A DNA stretch of 64,000 nucleotides from Bubalus kerabau (GCF_029407905.1 NC_073629.1:51010801-51074800); one strand, 5' to 3'; shown: positions 43,662 through 55,232, numbered from the stretch's first letter. Made by a program: numbers and translations. Notes: generated by a model from the letters alone, not told the origin.

Positions 43662-44374
43662 AAAGAGTGAGTCAATCAATGTGACAATCTTCACTGTTGT
43701 CTTATTTCAAGAAATTGCCACAGCCACCCCCAACATTCAGCAACCACCAAGAAAGAGGCAAGATCCTTCAGCAGAAAAAAGATTATGACTTGCTGAAGGC
43801 TCAGGTAATAGTTAGCATTTTTTAGTAATAAAAGCATTTTAAAATTAAGGCATGTACATTGATTTTTTTAGACATAATGCTATATAGACTAACATACATA
43901 GTTATGTAAACATAGCAAATTATATTTCTTTACTGTGATTTAATTTGTTTACTGCTTTATTGCAATGGTCTGGAACTGAAGCTGCAATATCTCTGAGGTA
44001 TGTCTGTAATATCTACTTTACAAGATTGTTATGTGGATTAAATGAGTCAACAAATATGAAGAGCCTAAAACAATGCCTGATAAGGGTAAACATTTAACAA
44101 AAGTTAGGCATTATTAGTACAATTATGAACCTCTGGCAGAATGAGCTCTAAATTCATATTACTTCTTTTAAAAATAAAGTATCACTAGAAAAATAAGCAA
44201 ATAATATGGGAGTCTGATTGAAAATATAAGTTATTCAATGTACTTATGCATTTTAATAATGATTTCTAAGTAAAAGATAAAAGGAAAGTAGCAAGTTCAA
44301 ACCAGAATAATGAATAAATTGAATTACTTTTCACAAAAAGTATAAGTAAGCTTTAAAAGAAAGAACTTTCTTTA

Positions 44375-44507
44375 AAAATCTTAAAATATAAAATTTATTT
44401 AAAAGCAATAAAATAGCAGTTTATATGAAGTAGGAACTACATATAATAAGTAAACACTACACAGTACCAAAAATTCCACTTTTCATCACATCAGCATCTT
44501 CTTTTAA
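44375..44507 (-). other. CCDC18: CCDC18 3' UTR with poly(A) signal
   Basis: From the stop at 44508 the minus strand continues through about 110 nt of AT-rich unique sequence to an AATAAA hexamer at 44394-44399. A cleavage site is expected 10-30 nt further on. No recognised repeat lies between the stop and the signal. The lower boundary is estimated. Confidence 0.5.
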
Positions 44508-44522
44508 CTATAAATTTTCTCC
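44508..44522 (-). CDS. CCDC18: CCDC18 terminal coding exon (GENL and stop)
   Basis: This very short coding end was found by looking for the expected last residues. The minus strand reads ATTATTCCAG|GGA GAA AAT TTA TAG. That gives an AG acceptor at 44523-44524, four codons (GENL) and a stop at 44508-44510. The human protein, as I remember it, ends in GENV at the same point after the preceding exon, and the phase (0) fits. The pyrimidine tract upstream is weak. An alternative terminal exon cannot be excluded without transcript data, but the match in residues, phase and order is specific. Confidence 0.72.
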   Translation of the reverse strand, partial: GENL

Positions 44523-44524
44523 CT

Positions 44525-45367
44525 GGAATAATGCAAAGTAATAGATTATTATTTGAAATCATGATTTAACATTAAAAATCTACTATAATAATTAGGGGCA
44601 TAATTTAAAACAAGAGTGGAGAATATTTAGTCAGTTGAAAAACAAGAATCAGAAAGTCAGTAATGGATTGCATGGATGGAAAAAGCAAATAATTCTGGTT
44701 GGGTGGGGGTCAGGAGGGAGTGAAAGATTAAATTAAATTGATAAAGTCAATGAAAAACAGAAGAGAGAAAAACAGAGCAGGAAAAAAAAAGACAGGACAG
44801 AAATGCTTGTACAAAGAAGTAGCACAATACAGAGAAGTAGAAAAACAGAGGGAAACATCTCAGGAGATTCTAAAACTACAGGTCAAATATTCTTGTCATA
44901 TCTTGATCTTAACCTGGGCTAGGAATTTGAAAATGTTATCATGTCTCTAAGTATATATTTGTACTCCCACTTAATCCTTTTTTCCCTTACACTTTTAATT
45001 GTTACCTCATCACTGATTTTCTCAATTCTTATTTTTCATCTTACTGCATGGTATACAGACCATATTTTGAAAACTGCTTTTTTTTTCTGAAAACAAAATG
45101 GATAAACAATACTTCTTTCAAATTCCTAATAAACTATGAATCAGCTAATTAGCTCACAACACTTCCACTGCTTTAAAGCAGTTTTTAACTTGACATTTGT
45201 GTGAACTCTTCTGTGTTCAAAATTGTATGTGTGTTTAACTTTTTGTGAGTTTTTGAAGCTTTTGTCAAAACCTGAAAGCAAAATACTATTCTGCTAGAGG
45301 CTTTATTGTGAATGGAACTGACAAAATAATTAACCATTAAGAAAATCCAAGAAAGGAAACTAACAAT
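44525..45367 (-). other. CCDC18 last intron, unassigned part
   Basis: AT-rich sequence of the last intron before its SINE and BovB insertions. It includes purine-rich stretches at 44690-44890 but no coding signal or repeat that I recognise. Confidence 0.5.
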
Positions 45368-45434
45368 GTAGGATCTCAGTTCCTTGACCAGGGGATAAAT
45401 CCAGTAAAAGCCTGGAATCCTAACCACTAGGCTG
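45368..45434 (-). mobile_element. CHR-type SINE fragment
   Basis: gtaggatctcagttccttga to aatcctaaccactaggctgg is a CHR head region in antisense. Confidence 0.65.
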
Positions 45435-45436
45435 GC

Positions 45437-45629
45437 CGCTGGGCTTAGTCGCTCAGTCATGTCTGACTCTTTTTAACCCCATGGACTGTAACCTGCCAGG
45501 CTCCTCTGAAGAATACTGGAGTGGGATTGCCATTTCCTCCTCTAGGGGATCTTCCCAACCCAGGGATTGAACCCAGGTCTGCCGCATTGCAGGCAAATTC
45601 TTTACCATCTGAGCCACCAGCGAAGCTCT
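45437..45629 (-). mobile_element. Bov-tA SINE
   Basis: cttagtcgctcagtcatgtc to tgagccaccagcgaagctc, with a small internal deletion after aggctcctctg. Confidence 0.9.
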
Positions 45630-45711
45630 ATAGGCCAACAGTGAGTTCCAAATTAAGCTCTTTTTAATCATGTAAGGAAGGATGTGGAGAAATGAATAAA
45701 AGCTCCAACAA

Positions 45712-47182
45712 TGCGACAAAGCTAGTGGAGGTGATGGAATTCCAGTTGAGCTATTTCAAATCCTGAAAGATGATGCTGTGAAAGTGCTGTACTCAATGTG
45801 CCAACAAATTTGGAAAACTCAGCAGTGGCCACAGGACTGGAAAAGGTCAGTTTTCATTCCAATCCCAAAGAAAGGCAATGCCAAAGAATGCTCAAACTAC
45901 CACACAATTGCACTCATCTCACACGCCAGTAAAATAATGCTTAAAATTCTCTAAGCCAGGATCAGCTATACGTGAACTGTGAACTTCCAGATGTTCAAGC
46001 TGGTTTTAGAAAAGGCAGAGGAACCAGAGATCAAATTGCCAACATCTGCTGGATCATGGAAAAAGCAAGAGAGTTCCAGAAAAACATCTATTTCTGCTTT
46101 ATTGACTATGCCAAAGCCTTTGACTGTGTGGATCACAATAAACTGTGGAAAATTCTGAAAGAGACTGGAATACCAGACCACCTGACCTGCCTCTTGAGAA
46201 ACCTGTATGCAGGTCAGGAAGCAACAGTTAGAACTGGTCATGGAAAAACAAACTGGTTCCAAACAGGAAAAGGAGTACATCAAGGCTGTATATTGTCACC
46301 CTGCTTATTTAACTTATATGCAGAGTACATCATGAGAAACGCTGGGCTGGAGGAAGCACAAGCTGGAATCAAGATTGCCAAGAGAAATATCAATAACCTC
46401 AGATATGCAGATGACACCACCCTTATGGCAGAAAGTAAAGAAGAACTAAAGAGCTTCTTGATGAAAGTGAAAGAGGAGAGTGAAAAAGTTGGCTTAAAGC
46501 TCAACATTCAGAAAACTAAGATCATGGCATCTGGTCCCATCACTTCCTGGCAAATAGATGGGGAAACAGTGAAAACAGTGGCTGATTTTTCTGGGCTCCA
46601 AAATCACTGTAGATGGTGACTGCAGCCATGAAATTAAAAGATGCTTACTTTTTGGAAGGAAAGTTATGACCCACCTAGACAGCATATTAAAAAGCAGAGA
46701 CATTACTTTGCCAACAAATGGCCGTCTAGTCAAGGCCATGGTTTTTCCAGTGGTCATGGATGGATGTGAGAGTTGGACTATAAAGAAAGCTGAGCACCAA
46801 AGAATTGATGCTTTTGAACTGTAGTGTTGGAGAAGACTCTTGGAGAGTCCCTTGGACTGCAAGGAGATCCAAGCAGTCCATCCTAAAGGAAATCAGTCCT
46901 GAATATTCATTGGAAGGACTGATGTTGAAGCTGAAACTCCAATACTTTGGCTACCTGATTCAAAGAGACCCATTTGAAAAGACCCTGATGCTGGGAAAGA
47001 TTGAGGACAGGAGGAGAAGGGCACGACAGAGGATGAGATAGTTGGATGGCATCACTGACTCGATGGACATGGGTTTGGGTGGACTCCAGGAGTTGGTGAT
47101 GGACAGGGAGGCCTGGCGTGCTGCGGTCCATGGGGCTGCAAAGAGTCAGACACGACTGAGTGACTGAACTGAACTGAACTGA
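45712..47182 (+). mobile_element. BovB LINE, 5'-truncated, in the last CCDC18 intron
   Basis: About 1.47 kb of BovB from the mid-RT region (VELFQILKDDAV) to the (CTGAA)n tail. It is antisense to CCDC18. The frame is broken by a stop at 45953-45955, a small deletion around 46590 and a stop near 46823. Motif A, GVHQGC and YADD remain visible. Confidence 0.92.
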
Positions 47183-47883
47183 GTCTGTCTTGGATCCATT
47201 CAAAAAACACTTTTTAAACATTTTAGGCCACCAAACCTACTTTGATATGTTTGAAATGAGGAAAATGGACATTTCAAAAAAGGTGAAATTACCTGAAAGA
47301 AATCTTTGTATCTGTGTGCAAACTATAGATTAACTGCTTATAAACAATGTCAAGTCGTCTGTAATGTATGTGTAGCAGCGATAAAGTTGCTTCTTCAGTA
47401 CAGTATGTTCAAAAAATAATGGAAGTAGAAAAATCATGTGAATGTGATATTCTGAGTCACTATGGAAGCCTATGACCAAAACAAAAGGCTACCTGAATAA
47501 TCTTTACTAGAATGGTTTCCAGGAAGTCTAGGAACACAACTAATTTTAGCACTCCAAAAAACATTCTCCAGTACTCTGGAGTTCAAAATACTTTCCTAAT
47601 ATGAGGCAGAGTTAGTCTTTAATCAAGTATAGAGATTCTACTTAATCAAATATTAGCCTATTTTAACAAAAATTAATTTTCAAAGCTAAATTTTCAACTC
47701 TACTTGTCTAGGTAAAAGCATTCTGAACTTACAAGGAGTTTGTTTTTTCATACTTTCAATAATTGTGCACATCACCTAATGACATGAGTATTTTATTTAA
47801 ATGTATGCATTTTTTCCTTAAAAAAAGAAAATGATCCTCATTGGAGACAAATTATTGTAACTGCTAACGTATGAAATACATAC

Positions 47884-48351
47884 CTGAGTTGAACCAGCAC
47901 TTGTTTGCATAGAAGATTTTTTTAATAGTCGCACTTCTTTGTTTATGTATCTTAGCATTCCACTCAGAGTACTGAAGTCATTATTCTCAGAATTATCATC
48001 ATTGAGGTCATATGTGAGAGGTTTAAATGAGTCTGACTGGGTATAAGTTAGATCTCTCTGGCTTTCTTCTAATGTTGAAGGTTGTTCCAATTGCATTTTT
48101 TTTAAGTCCTGTAGTAATTCTTCAGAAAGATCTTCATCACTATGAGTTCTGAAACTAAGATCACTGGCGCTAATAGAGCGACGTAGTTTCCTACACTTGA
48201 AAAAAGCTGTGTGAGAATGCTTAGCTAATTTTGAATCTTGAATATCAGGCGTGATTTCTACTGGAGATGTAAATGGGGCTGGTAGAAATTTGATGTCTTC
48301 TGCCCTTTCATGTCCAGAAATTTTGGCTTGTAATCTGGTTAATTCTGATTC
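47884..48351 (-). CDS. CCDC18: CCDC18 penultimate coding exon
   Basis: This exon has 156 codons, phase 0 at both ends, acceptor TTTCTATAG (AG at 48352-48353) and donor CAG|GTATGT (GT at 47882-47883). The reading frame continues directly from the 62988-63188 exon. It begins ESELTRLQAKISGH, the end of the long coiled coil. A serine-rich stretch with a basic phosphosite-like motif RRSISASDLSF (residues 58-67 or so) follows. Then comes an acidic/leucine segment SDEDLSEELLQDLKKMQ, and a final short helix around residues 128-146 (TLSGMLRYINKEVRLLKKSS). All of this matches the C-terminus of CCDC18 as I know it. No stop or frameshift is present, so the gene looks intact here. Inverted BovB copies flank this exon in the two introns. 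Confidence 0.95.
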
Positions 48352-49861
48352 CTATAGAAAAATTGGTACATAGTAGGTGCTGATTACATATCTGTTAAAT
48401 AAATGACTTAGAAAATCATAGACTTAGAAGTCATCTAGGTTAAACTTGGTTCTAGTACAGTACAGAAATTCTTTTTATAACAACTCATGAGGGTTGTTAA
48501 CTATGTTAAAACTATATAGTTAAAACTACGTTAAAACCCTTCATTTTGGGACAATTATCTAGTCATTAGCATTATGTTTAAACTATATAAGGAATTCCAT
48601 GAAAACTGTATGTTCCTTATGGAATTTTTCTTAGTATTGATGACAGTATAAATTTCTATTAAAGACTGAAAACTTACATAAAAATTTTTTTTGCAAAAGT
48701 ATAAAAAGGTACACAATCATTTGTCAATCTAACATATATACACACCAAAAATAACATCCTTCAGAATTTGTAATAGGAAATAAATGCATATTAGCTACTC
48801 TGCTGTGTATGTCATCATCACAAGAAATCTTTACTAGAAAATTTTTAAAGCCTTTAAATAATTAATAATGTTTAATAAATCAATCCTTATTAAATAAACT
48901 TTTCATTTCTGTTTTTCCATGTCCTTCACTTTTGTCCTGTGACCCAACTCTGGGATCCCAAGAATTGAGACTCTATATACTGAAAAGCGATCAAGTCAAA
49001 AAAATAAAGGGAGGACATTTTAATTTCAAAAGTTATATAATACATATAATAGTCCCGTGTTCAAATACATTCTCCTTTTCTTACAGGTATCCATAAGATG
49101 CATACTTCTAAACCAGTCACTTTTAAACTGGTAGTTTCCATTCTTTCTAAAAATACTGTGCTTATAGCTAAAACTGTCATAACCACAGTGTGCATTACAA
49201 AATGCATATTTCACTTCTGCTGTCTTTATACCACTTTATTCTAGGCAAATTTGATTTATAAGTGGCAGAAGTGCCCATTTTTTCAAGCAAATTTTGTATT
49301 CACATTGTTATAACCACAATTATTTAATGAAATAACTATAAAGTTCACATATATAAGGTCATGTGCAGTTTAAGTTTCTTTTAAACTTTTTTAAAAAGTT
49401 TTCTGTGTGTTATCCAGTCACACTAAGAAATGTGGTATCTCAGATAAGTAGGATTCCATTTAACTTAGAGTTCAACACCTAACTTTTATGAAGAAATGTA
49501 GTAAACCAAATATATTAAACATAATTCACCTTTTTCTTAAAACTCAAAGCAGCTCACTGTTGTGATCCTTACTGTAGTAGGCCATAATACACTGATGTTT
49601 TATGGCCTTCAGAAAATGGATTTACCTTTGCCCTTACTCCAGACACACTCAAATACTAGAGTACTTTTTAGGCTATTAAACTGAAAAGATCAGTTTCCTC
49701 AGTGTTCTTTCTTCTCTTCTCCCTCACTTATGTTTCTGTTCTCTGTCATTTACTGCTGCTTTTAGTGAATAGCTTTCCACTATTTATAGTTACTTCTAAT
49801 TGTTACATTTATGCCAGCTTCTGCTCTTCTCTTAGTTTTTCTTCTTTCTCTCTCCAAACTA
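48352..49861 (-). other. CCDC18 intron, repeat-poor part
   Basis: This AT-rich stretch of the 14.6-kb intron, next to the penultimate exon, has no repeat or exon I can recognise. The large minus-strand BovB begins at 49870. Confidence 0.6.
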
Positions 49862-49869
49862 GACCTTAG

Positions 49870-52580
49870 TTCAGTTCAGTTCAGTCGCTCAGTCGTGTCC
49901 GACTCTTTGAGACCCCATGAATCACAGCACGCCAGGCCTCCCTGTCCATCACCAACTCCCGGAGTTCACTCAGACTCACGTGCATCAAGTCAGTGATGCC
50001 ATCCAGCCATCTCATCCTCTGTCCTCCCCTTCTCCTCCTGCCCTCAATCTTTCCCAGCATCAGGATCTTTTCCAATGAGTCAACTCTTCGCATGAGGTGG
50101 CCAAAGTACTGGAGTTTCAGCTTTAGCATCATTCCTTCCAAAGAAATCCCAGGGCTGATCTCCTTCAGAATGGACTGGTTGGATCTCCTTTCAGTCCAAG
50201 GGATTCTCAAGCGTCTTCTCCAACACCATAGTTCAAAAGCATCAATTCTTCGGCGCTCAGCCTTCTTCACAGTCCAACTCTCACATCCATACATGACCAC
50301 TGGAAAAACCATAGCCTTGACTAGACGGACCTTTGTCGGCAAAGTAACGTCTCTGCTTTTGAATATGCTGTCTAGGTTGGTCATAACTTTCCTTCCAAGG
50401 AGTAAGCATCTTTTAATTTCATGGCTGCAGTCACCATCTGCAGTGATTTTGGAGCCCCCCAAAATAAAGTCTGACACTGTTTCCCCATCTATTTCCTATG
50501 AAGTGATGGGACCGGATGCCATGATCTTAGTTTTCTGAATGTTGAGCTTTAAGCTCCCTTTTTCACTCTCCACTTTCACTTTCATCAAGAGGCTTTTGAG
50601 TTCCTCTTCACTTTCTGCCATAAGGGTGGTGTCATCTGCATATCTGAGGTTATTGAGATTTCTCCTGGCAATCTTGATTCCAGCTTGTGTTTCTTCCAGT
50701 CCAGTGTTTCTCATGATGTACTCTGCATAGAAGTTAAATAAGCAGGGTGACAATATACAGCCTTGACGTACTCCTTTTCCTATTTGGAACCAGCCTGTTG
50801 TTCTATGTCCAGTTCTAACTGTTGCTTCCTGACCTGAATACAAATTTCTCAAGAGGCAGGTCAGGTGGTCTGGTATTCCCATCTCTTTCAGAATTTTCCA
50901 CAGTTTATTGTGATCCATACAGTCAAAGGCTTTGGCATAGTCAATAAAGCAGAAACAGATGTTTTTCTGGAACTCTCTTGCTTTTTCCATGATCCAGCAG
51001 ATGTTGCCAATTTGATCTTTGGTTCCTCTGCCTTTTCTAAATCCAGCTTGAACATCAGGAAGTTCACGGTTCACATATTGCTGAAGCCTGGCTTGGAGAA
51101 TTTTGAGCATTACTTTACTAGTGTGTGAGATGAGTGCAATTGTGTGGTAGTTTGAGCATTCTTTGGCATTGCCTTTCTTTGGGATTGGAATGAAAACTGA
51201 CCTTTTCCGGCCCTGTGGCCACTGCTGAGTTTTCCAAATTTGCTGGCATATTGAGTGCAGCACTTGCACAGCATCATCTTTCAGGATTTGAAAGAGCTCC
51301 ACTGGAATCCATCACCTCCACTAGCTTTGTTCATAGTGATGCTTTCTAAGGCCCACTTGATTTCACATTCCAGGATGTCTGGCTCTAGGTCAGTGATCAC
51401 ACCATCGTGATTATCTTGGTCGTGAAGATCTTTTTTGTACAGTTCTTCTGTGTATTCTTGCCACCTCTTCTTAATATCTTTTGCTTCTGTTAGGTCCATA
51501 CCATTTCTGTCCTTTATCGAACCCATCTTTGCAAGAAATGTTCCCTTAGTATCTCTAATTTTCTTGAAGAGATCTCTAGTCTTTCCCATTCTGTTGTTTT
51601 CCTCTATTTCTTTGCATTGATCGCTGAAGAAGGCTTTCTTATCTCTTCTTGCTATTCTTTGGAACTCTGCATTCAGATGCTTATATCTTTCCTTTGCTCC
51701 TTTGCTTTTCGCTTCTCTTCTTTTCACAGCTATTTGTAAGGCCTCCCCAGACAGCCATTTTGTTTTTCTTCATTTCTTTTCCATGGGGATGGTCTTGATC
51801 CCTGTCTCCTGTACAATGTCACGAACCTCATTCCATAGTTCATCAGGCACTCTATCTATCAAATCTAGGCCCTTAAATGTCTTTCTCACTTCCACTGTAT
51901 AATCATAAGGGATTTGATTTAGGTCATACTTTTATGGTCTAGTGGTTTTCCCTACTTTCTTCAATTTAAGTCTGAATTTGGCAATAAGGAGTTCATGATC
52001 TGAGCCACAGTCAGTTCCTGGTCTTGTTTTTGTTGACTGTATAGAGCTTCTCCATCTTTGGCTGCAAAGAATATAATCAATCTGATTTCGGTGTTGACCA
52101 TCTGGTGATGTCCATGTGTAGAGTCTTCTCTTGTGTTGTTGGAAGAGGGTGTTTGCTATGACCAGTGCATTTTCTTGGCAAAACTTGATTAGTCTTTGCC
52201 CTGCTTCATTCCATATTCCAAGGCCAAATCTGCCTGTTACTCCAGGTGTTTCTTGACTTCCTACTTTTGCATTCCAGTGCCCTATAATGAAAAGGACATC
52301 TTTTTTGGGTGTTAGTTCTAAAAGGTCTTGTAGGTCTTCATAGAACTGTTTAACTTCAGCTTCTTCAGCATTACTGGTTGGGGCATAGACTTGGATTACT
52401 GTGATACTGAGTGGTTTGTCTTGGAAACGAACAGAGATCATTCTGTCGTTTTTGAGATTGCATCCAAGTACTGCATTTCGGACTCTTTTGTTGACCATGA
52501 CAGCTACTCCATTTCTTCTGAGGAATTCCTGCCCACAGTAGTAGATATAATGGTCATCTGAGTTAAATTCACCCATTCCC
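49870..52580 (-). mobile_element. BovB LINE, 2.7 kb, in the CCDC18 intron
   Basis: A 5'-truncated BovB in the same orientation as CCDC18, flanked by gaccttag at 49862-49869 and 52581-52588 (probable target duplication). From high to low coordinates it encodes endonuclease residues (RRNGVAVMVNKRVRNAV, QVYAPTSN, SDHELL), then RT with FIDYAKAFDCMDH, GVRQGC and YADD, then the arginine-rich C-terminus to about 49881. The reading frame is split by frameshifts near 51290, 50490 and 51930. The residue pair that reads GD in the usual endonuclease FIIGDWNAKVG motif is GH here, losing an acidic catalytic residue. Confidence 0.93.
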
Positions 52581-52588
52581 GACCTTAG

Positions 52589-53036
52589 AGCCAGCTAAAA
52601 TTGACTTGGAGAGCTACTGTCAGAAAACAAAGAAATTCTACCTTCTGCCTGCTATCCTGGCTAATCATGGTACATGTTCTAAGATCTATATATCTTTAGT
52701 TCATTTAAGAATTGCTGCTATTCTGAGAATATTTTGACAACTTTCTAAGTAGCTGGTTTTACACACTTCTGAATAATTGATAAGTGCAATACCACTGTAT
52801 TTATCTCATTGGTAATATCTAACAAGTAGCAGAGATTACTACTAAGTGACAGAGATATACTATGCAGAATCTTTAAAATTTTTAGATTCAATTTTTTGCA
52901 ATGAGGTTTTATAATTTTGTATAAATGTTATAAATCCCCAGAAGACTAAGTATATTACTATTTCAATAAAAGTATAGAGGGTTCACCTGAAACATAATTT
53001 TGGATTCTGTTTATTCAACTTTCCTGTAGTACTATG
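52589..53036. other. CCDC18 intron, no recognised feature
   Basis: AT-rich unique intronic sequence between the BovB and the CHR SINE. Confidence 0.5.
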
Positions 53037-53049
53037 AATATCAAGCATT

Positions 53050-53226
53050 AAAAAAAAAAAAATCATGTATTTGGCTGCACTGGGTCTTAGTGGCCGCACA
53101 TCGGATCTTTAGTTGCAGCATGAGAACTCACTTGTGGTATGTGGGATCTAGTTTACTGACCAGAGATAGAACCAAGGCCCTAAGCGCTGGGAGTGCAGTC
53201 TTAGCAACTGGACCACCAGGTAAGTC
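53050..53226 (-). mobile_element. CHR-type tRNA-derived SINE
   Basis: A T-rich/A-run tail side at 53050-53062, gcactgggtcttagtggccg, ending actggaccaccagg. Flanked by a perfect 13-bp duplication, aatatcaagcatt (53037-53049, 53227-53239). Confidence 0.87.
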
Positions 53227-53704
53227 AATATCAAGCATTTTATAAAAGGAATTTAAGTGCTCAGAATAATAATTACAAGAATTTCTATAGTAATAATTGA
53301 GTTTCTTTGCTTTTAAATAATTTCCATTTTACTATAAAATCATTTATTGCTTCACAACTATCAGTGGGGTTGGTCTTTTTCAAGGTCTTAGCTGACAATG
53401 TTAATCACACATATCGGCAATTTGAACTAATATTAAATTATTTCTATGCATCAATACTGATATTAATTCCAAATTCAATAATAAACTGCCATGATCAATA
53501 GGGGTGAATAACTACCAAGAGTCTATCTGAAAAATCACATATGTACTCAAAACCAGTAAAAACATTTTTTAAATATAATCTTGCATTTTCTAATGATAGT
53601 GATGATGATCCAGGATCTCAGGTAAACAAAGAAGAAGATGTAAGAAATGTTTACCAAAGGTCTAGAAGAACTAAGGACAAACAAACAGAGATGAACAATG
53701 CACT

Positions 53705-53979
53705 GCTGCTGCTACTGCTAAGTTGCTTCAGTCGTGCCCGACTCTGTGCGACCCCACAGACGGCAGCCCACCAGGCTCCCCTGTCCCTGGGATTCTCCAG
53801 GCAAGAATTCTGGAGTGGGTTGCCATTTCCTCCTCCAATGCATGAAAGTGAAAAGTGAAAGGGAAGTTGGTCAGTCATGTCTGACTTGTAGCGACCCCAT
53901 GGACTGCAGCCCATCAGGCTCCTCCGTCCATGGGATTTTCCAGGCAAGAGTACTGGAGTGGGGTGCCATTGCCTTCTCC
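53705..53979 (+). mobile_element. Bov-A2 SINE inside L1 ORF1
   Basis: Full dimer with a perfect 12-bp duplication, gaacaatgcact (53693-53704, 53980-53991). Confidence 0.95.
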
Positions 53980-54678
53980 GAACAATGCACTAGAAGGAAT
54001 CAATAACAGAGGCAGAAGAACAGGTAAGTGACCTGGAAGACAGAATGGTGGAAATCATTGCCACAAAACAGAATATAAAAAAAAGAACGGAAAAAAAAAA
54101 AAATGAAGACAGTCTAAGTTAATGCACCAACATTTGCATTATAGCGGTCCCAGAAAAAGACAGAGAAGGGACCCAAGAAAATATCTGGCTTTAACAGCTG
54201 AAAACTTCCTCAATATGGGAAAGGAAATCGTCAACAAAGTCCAGGAAATGCAGAGTCCCAGGCAAAATAAACTCAAGGAGAAACACACTGACACACACAA
54301 TAATTAAACTGATAAAATTAAAGACAAAGATAAAATATTAAAAGCAATAGGGGAAAAATGACAAATAATACTCAAGGGAACTCCCATCAGGTTATCAGCT
54401 GATTTCTCAACAGAAACTCTCCAAGCCAGAAGGGAATGGCATGATACATTAAAAGTGATGAAAGGGAAGAACCTACAACCGAGAATAATCTATCCAGCAA
54501 GACTCTCATTCAGATTTGATGGAGAAATCCAAAGTTTTCCAGACAAGCAAAATTAAGAGAATTCAGCATCACCAAAACAACTTTACAACAAATACTAAAG
54601 GAACTTCTCTAGGCAGGAAACACAAAAGAAAAGATCTACAAAAAATAAACCCAAAACAGTTAAGAAAATGGTAATAGG

Positions 54679-54900
54679 CCATACGTAAAATAGGTAGCCA
54701 ACGGGAATTTGTTGTATGGCTCAGGAAACTCAAACAGGGACTCTGTATCAACCTAGAGAAGTGGGATGGGAGGGAGACAAGAAGGAGGTTCAAAGGGAGG
54801 GGATATATTTATACCTATAGCAGATTCATGTTGAGGTTTGACAGAAAACAACAAAATTCTTTAAAGCAACTATCCTTTAATAAAAAAATTAATTGAAAAA
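54679..54900 (+). mobile_element. young L1 3'-UTR-only insertion
   Basis: 222 bp of an L1 3' UTR (gaatttgttgtatggctcag, cagattcatgttgaggtttg) ending in an A-rich tail. A perfect 17-bp duplication, aagaaaatggtaatagg, lies at 54662-54678 and 54901-54917. Confidence 0.92.
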
Positions 54901-54922
54901 AAGAAAATGGTAATAGGATCAT

Positions 54923-55133
54923 GTGCTGTGCTGTGCTTAGTTGTTCAGATTCTTTGTGACCCCATGGACTGTAGCCCGCCAGGCTCCTTTGTCCATGGGG
55001 ATTCTCCAGACAAGAATACTCAAGTGGGTTGCTATGCTCTCCTCCAGGGGATCTTCCCAATCCAGGGATCAAACCTGGGTCTCCCACATTACAGATAGAT
55101 CCTTTACCATCAGAGCCACCAGGGAAGCCCAAC
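54923..55133 (-). mobile_element. Bov-tA SINE directly beside the L1 insertion
   Basis: tgctgtgctgtgcttagttg to agagccaccagggaagccc, flanked by aggatcat at 54915-54922 and 55134-55141. Its duplication overlaps the duplication of the preceding L1 insert. Confidence 0.9.
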
Positions 55134-55232
55134 AGGATCATAGGATCATACATAGTGATAATTACCTTAACTATAAATGGATTAAATGCACCAATCAAAA
55201 GACATAGACTGGATGGGCGGATGAGAACATGC

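Larger units (their letters stand above)
40930..44012 (+). mobile_element. Tigger1-type DNA transposon, 5' truncated and interrupted
   Basis: The transposase region lies at 40960-42040, resumes at 43361, and runs to the 3' terminal repeat ending near tctctgaggtatgtctgta (about 44010). The open stretch 41419-41682 encodes a piece of pogo/Tigger DDE transposase (ALKNYAKF, TTWFTEYLNPT, TYCSEKKF). The position where the catalytic Asp of the LLID motif is expected is Tyr here (ctcatttac). It is interrupted by a 42-bp SINE scrap, a BovB and a poly(A)-only insert. This is an extinct eutherian transposon. Confidence 0.9.
53620..55232 (+). mobile_element. L1 ORF1 to ORF2 start, sense, with three nested insertions
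   Basis: L1 ORF1 coding remnants: gaggcagaagaacaggtaag, gacctggaagacagaatggt, aaaacttcctcaatatggga and gaaactctccaagccagaag. Then the ORF1 end, and ORF2 beginning aattaccttaactataaatg. Antisense to CCDC18. Frames are broken. Confidence 0.87.
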
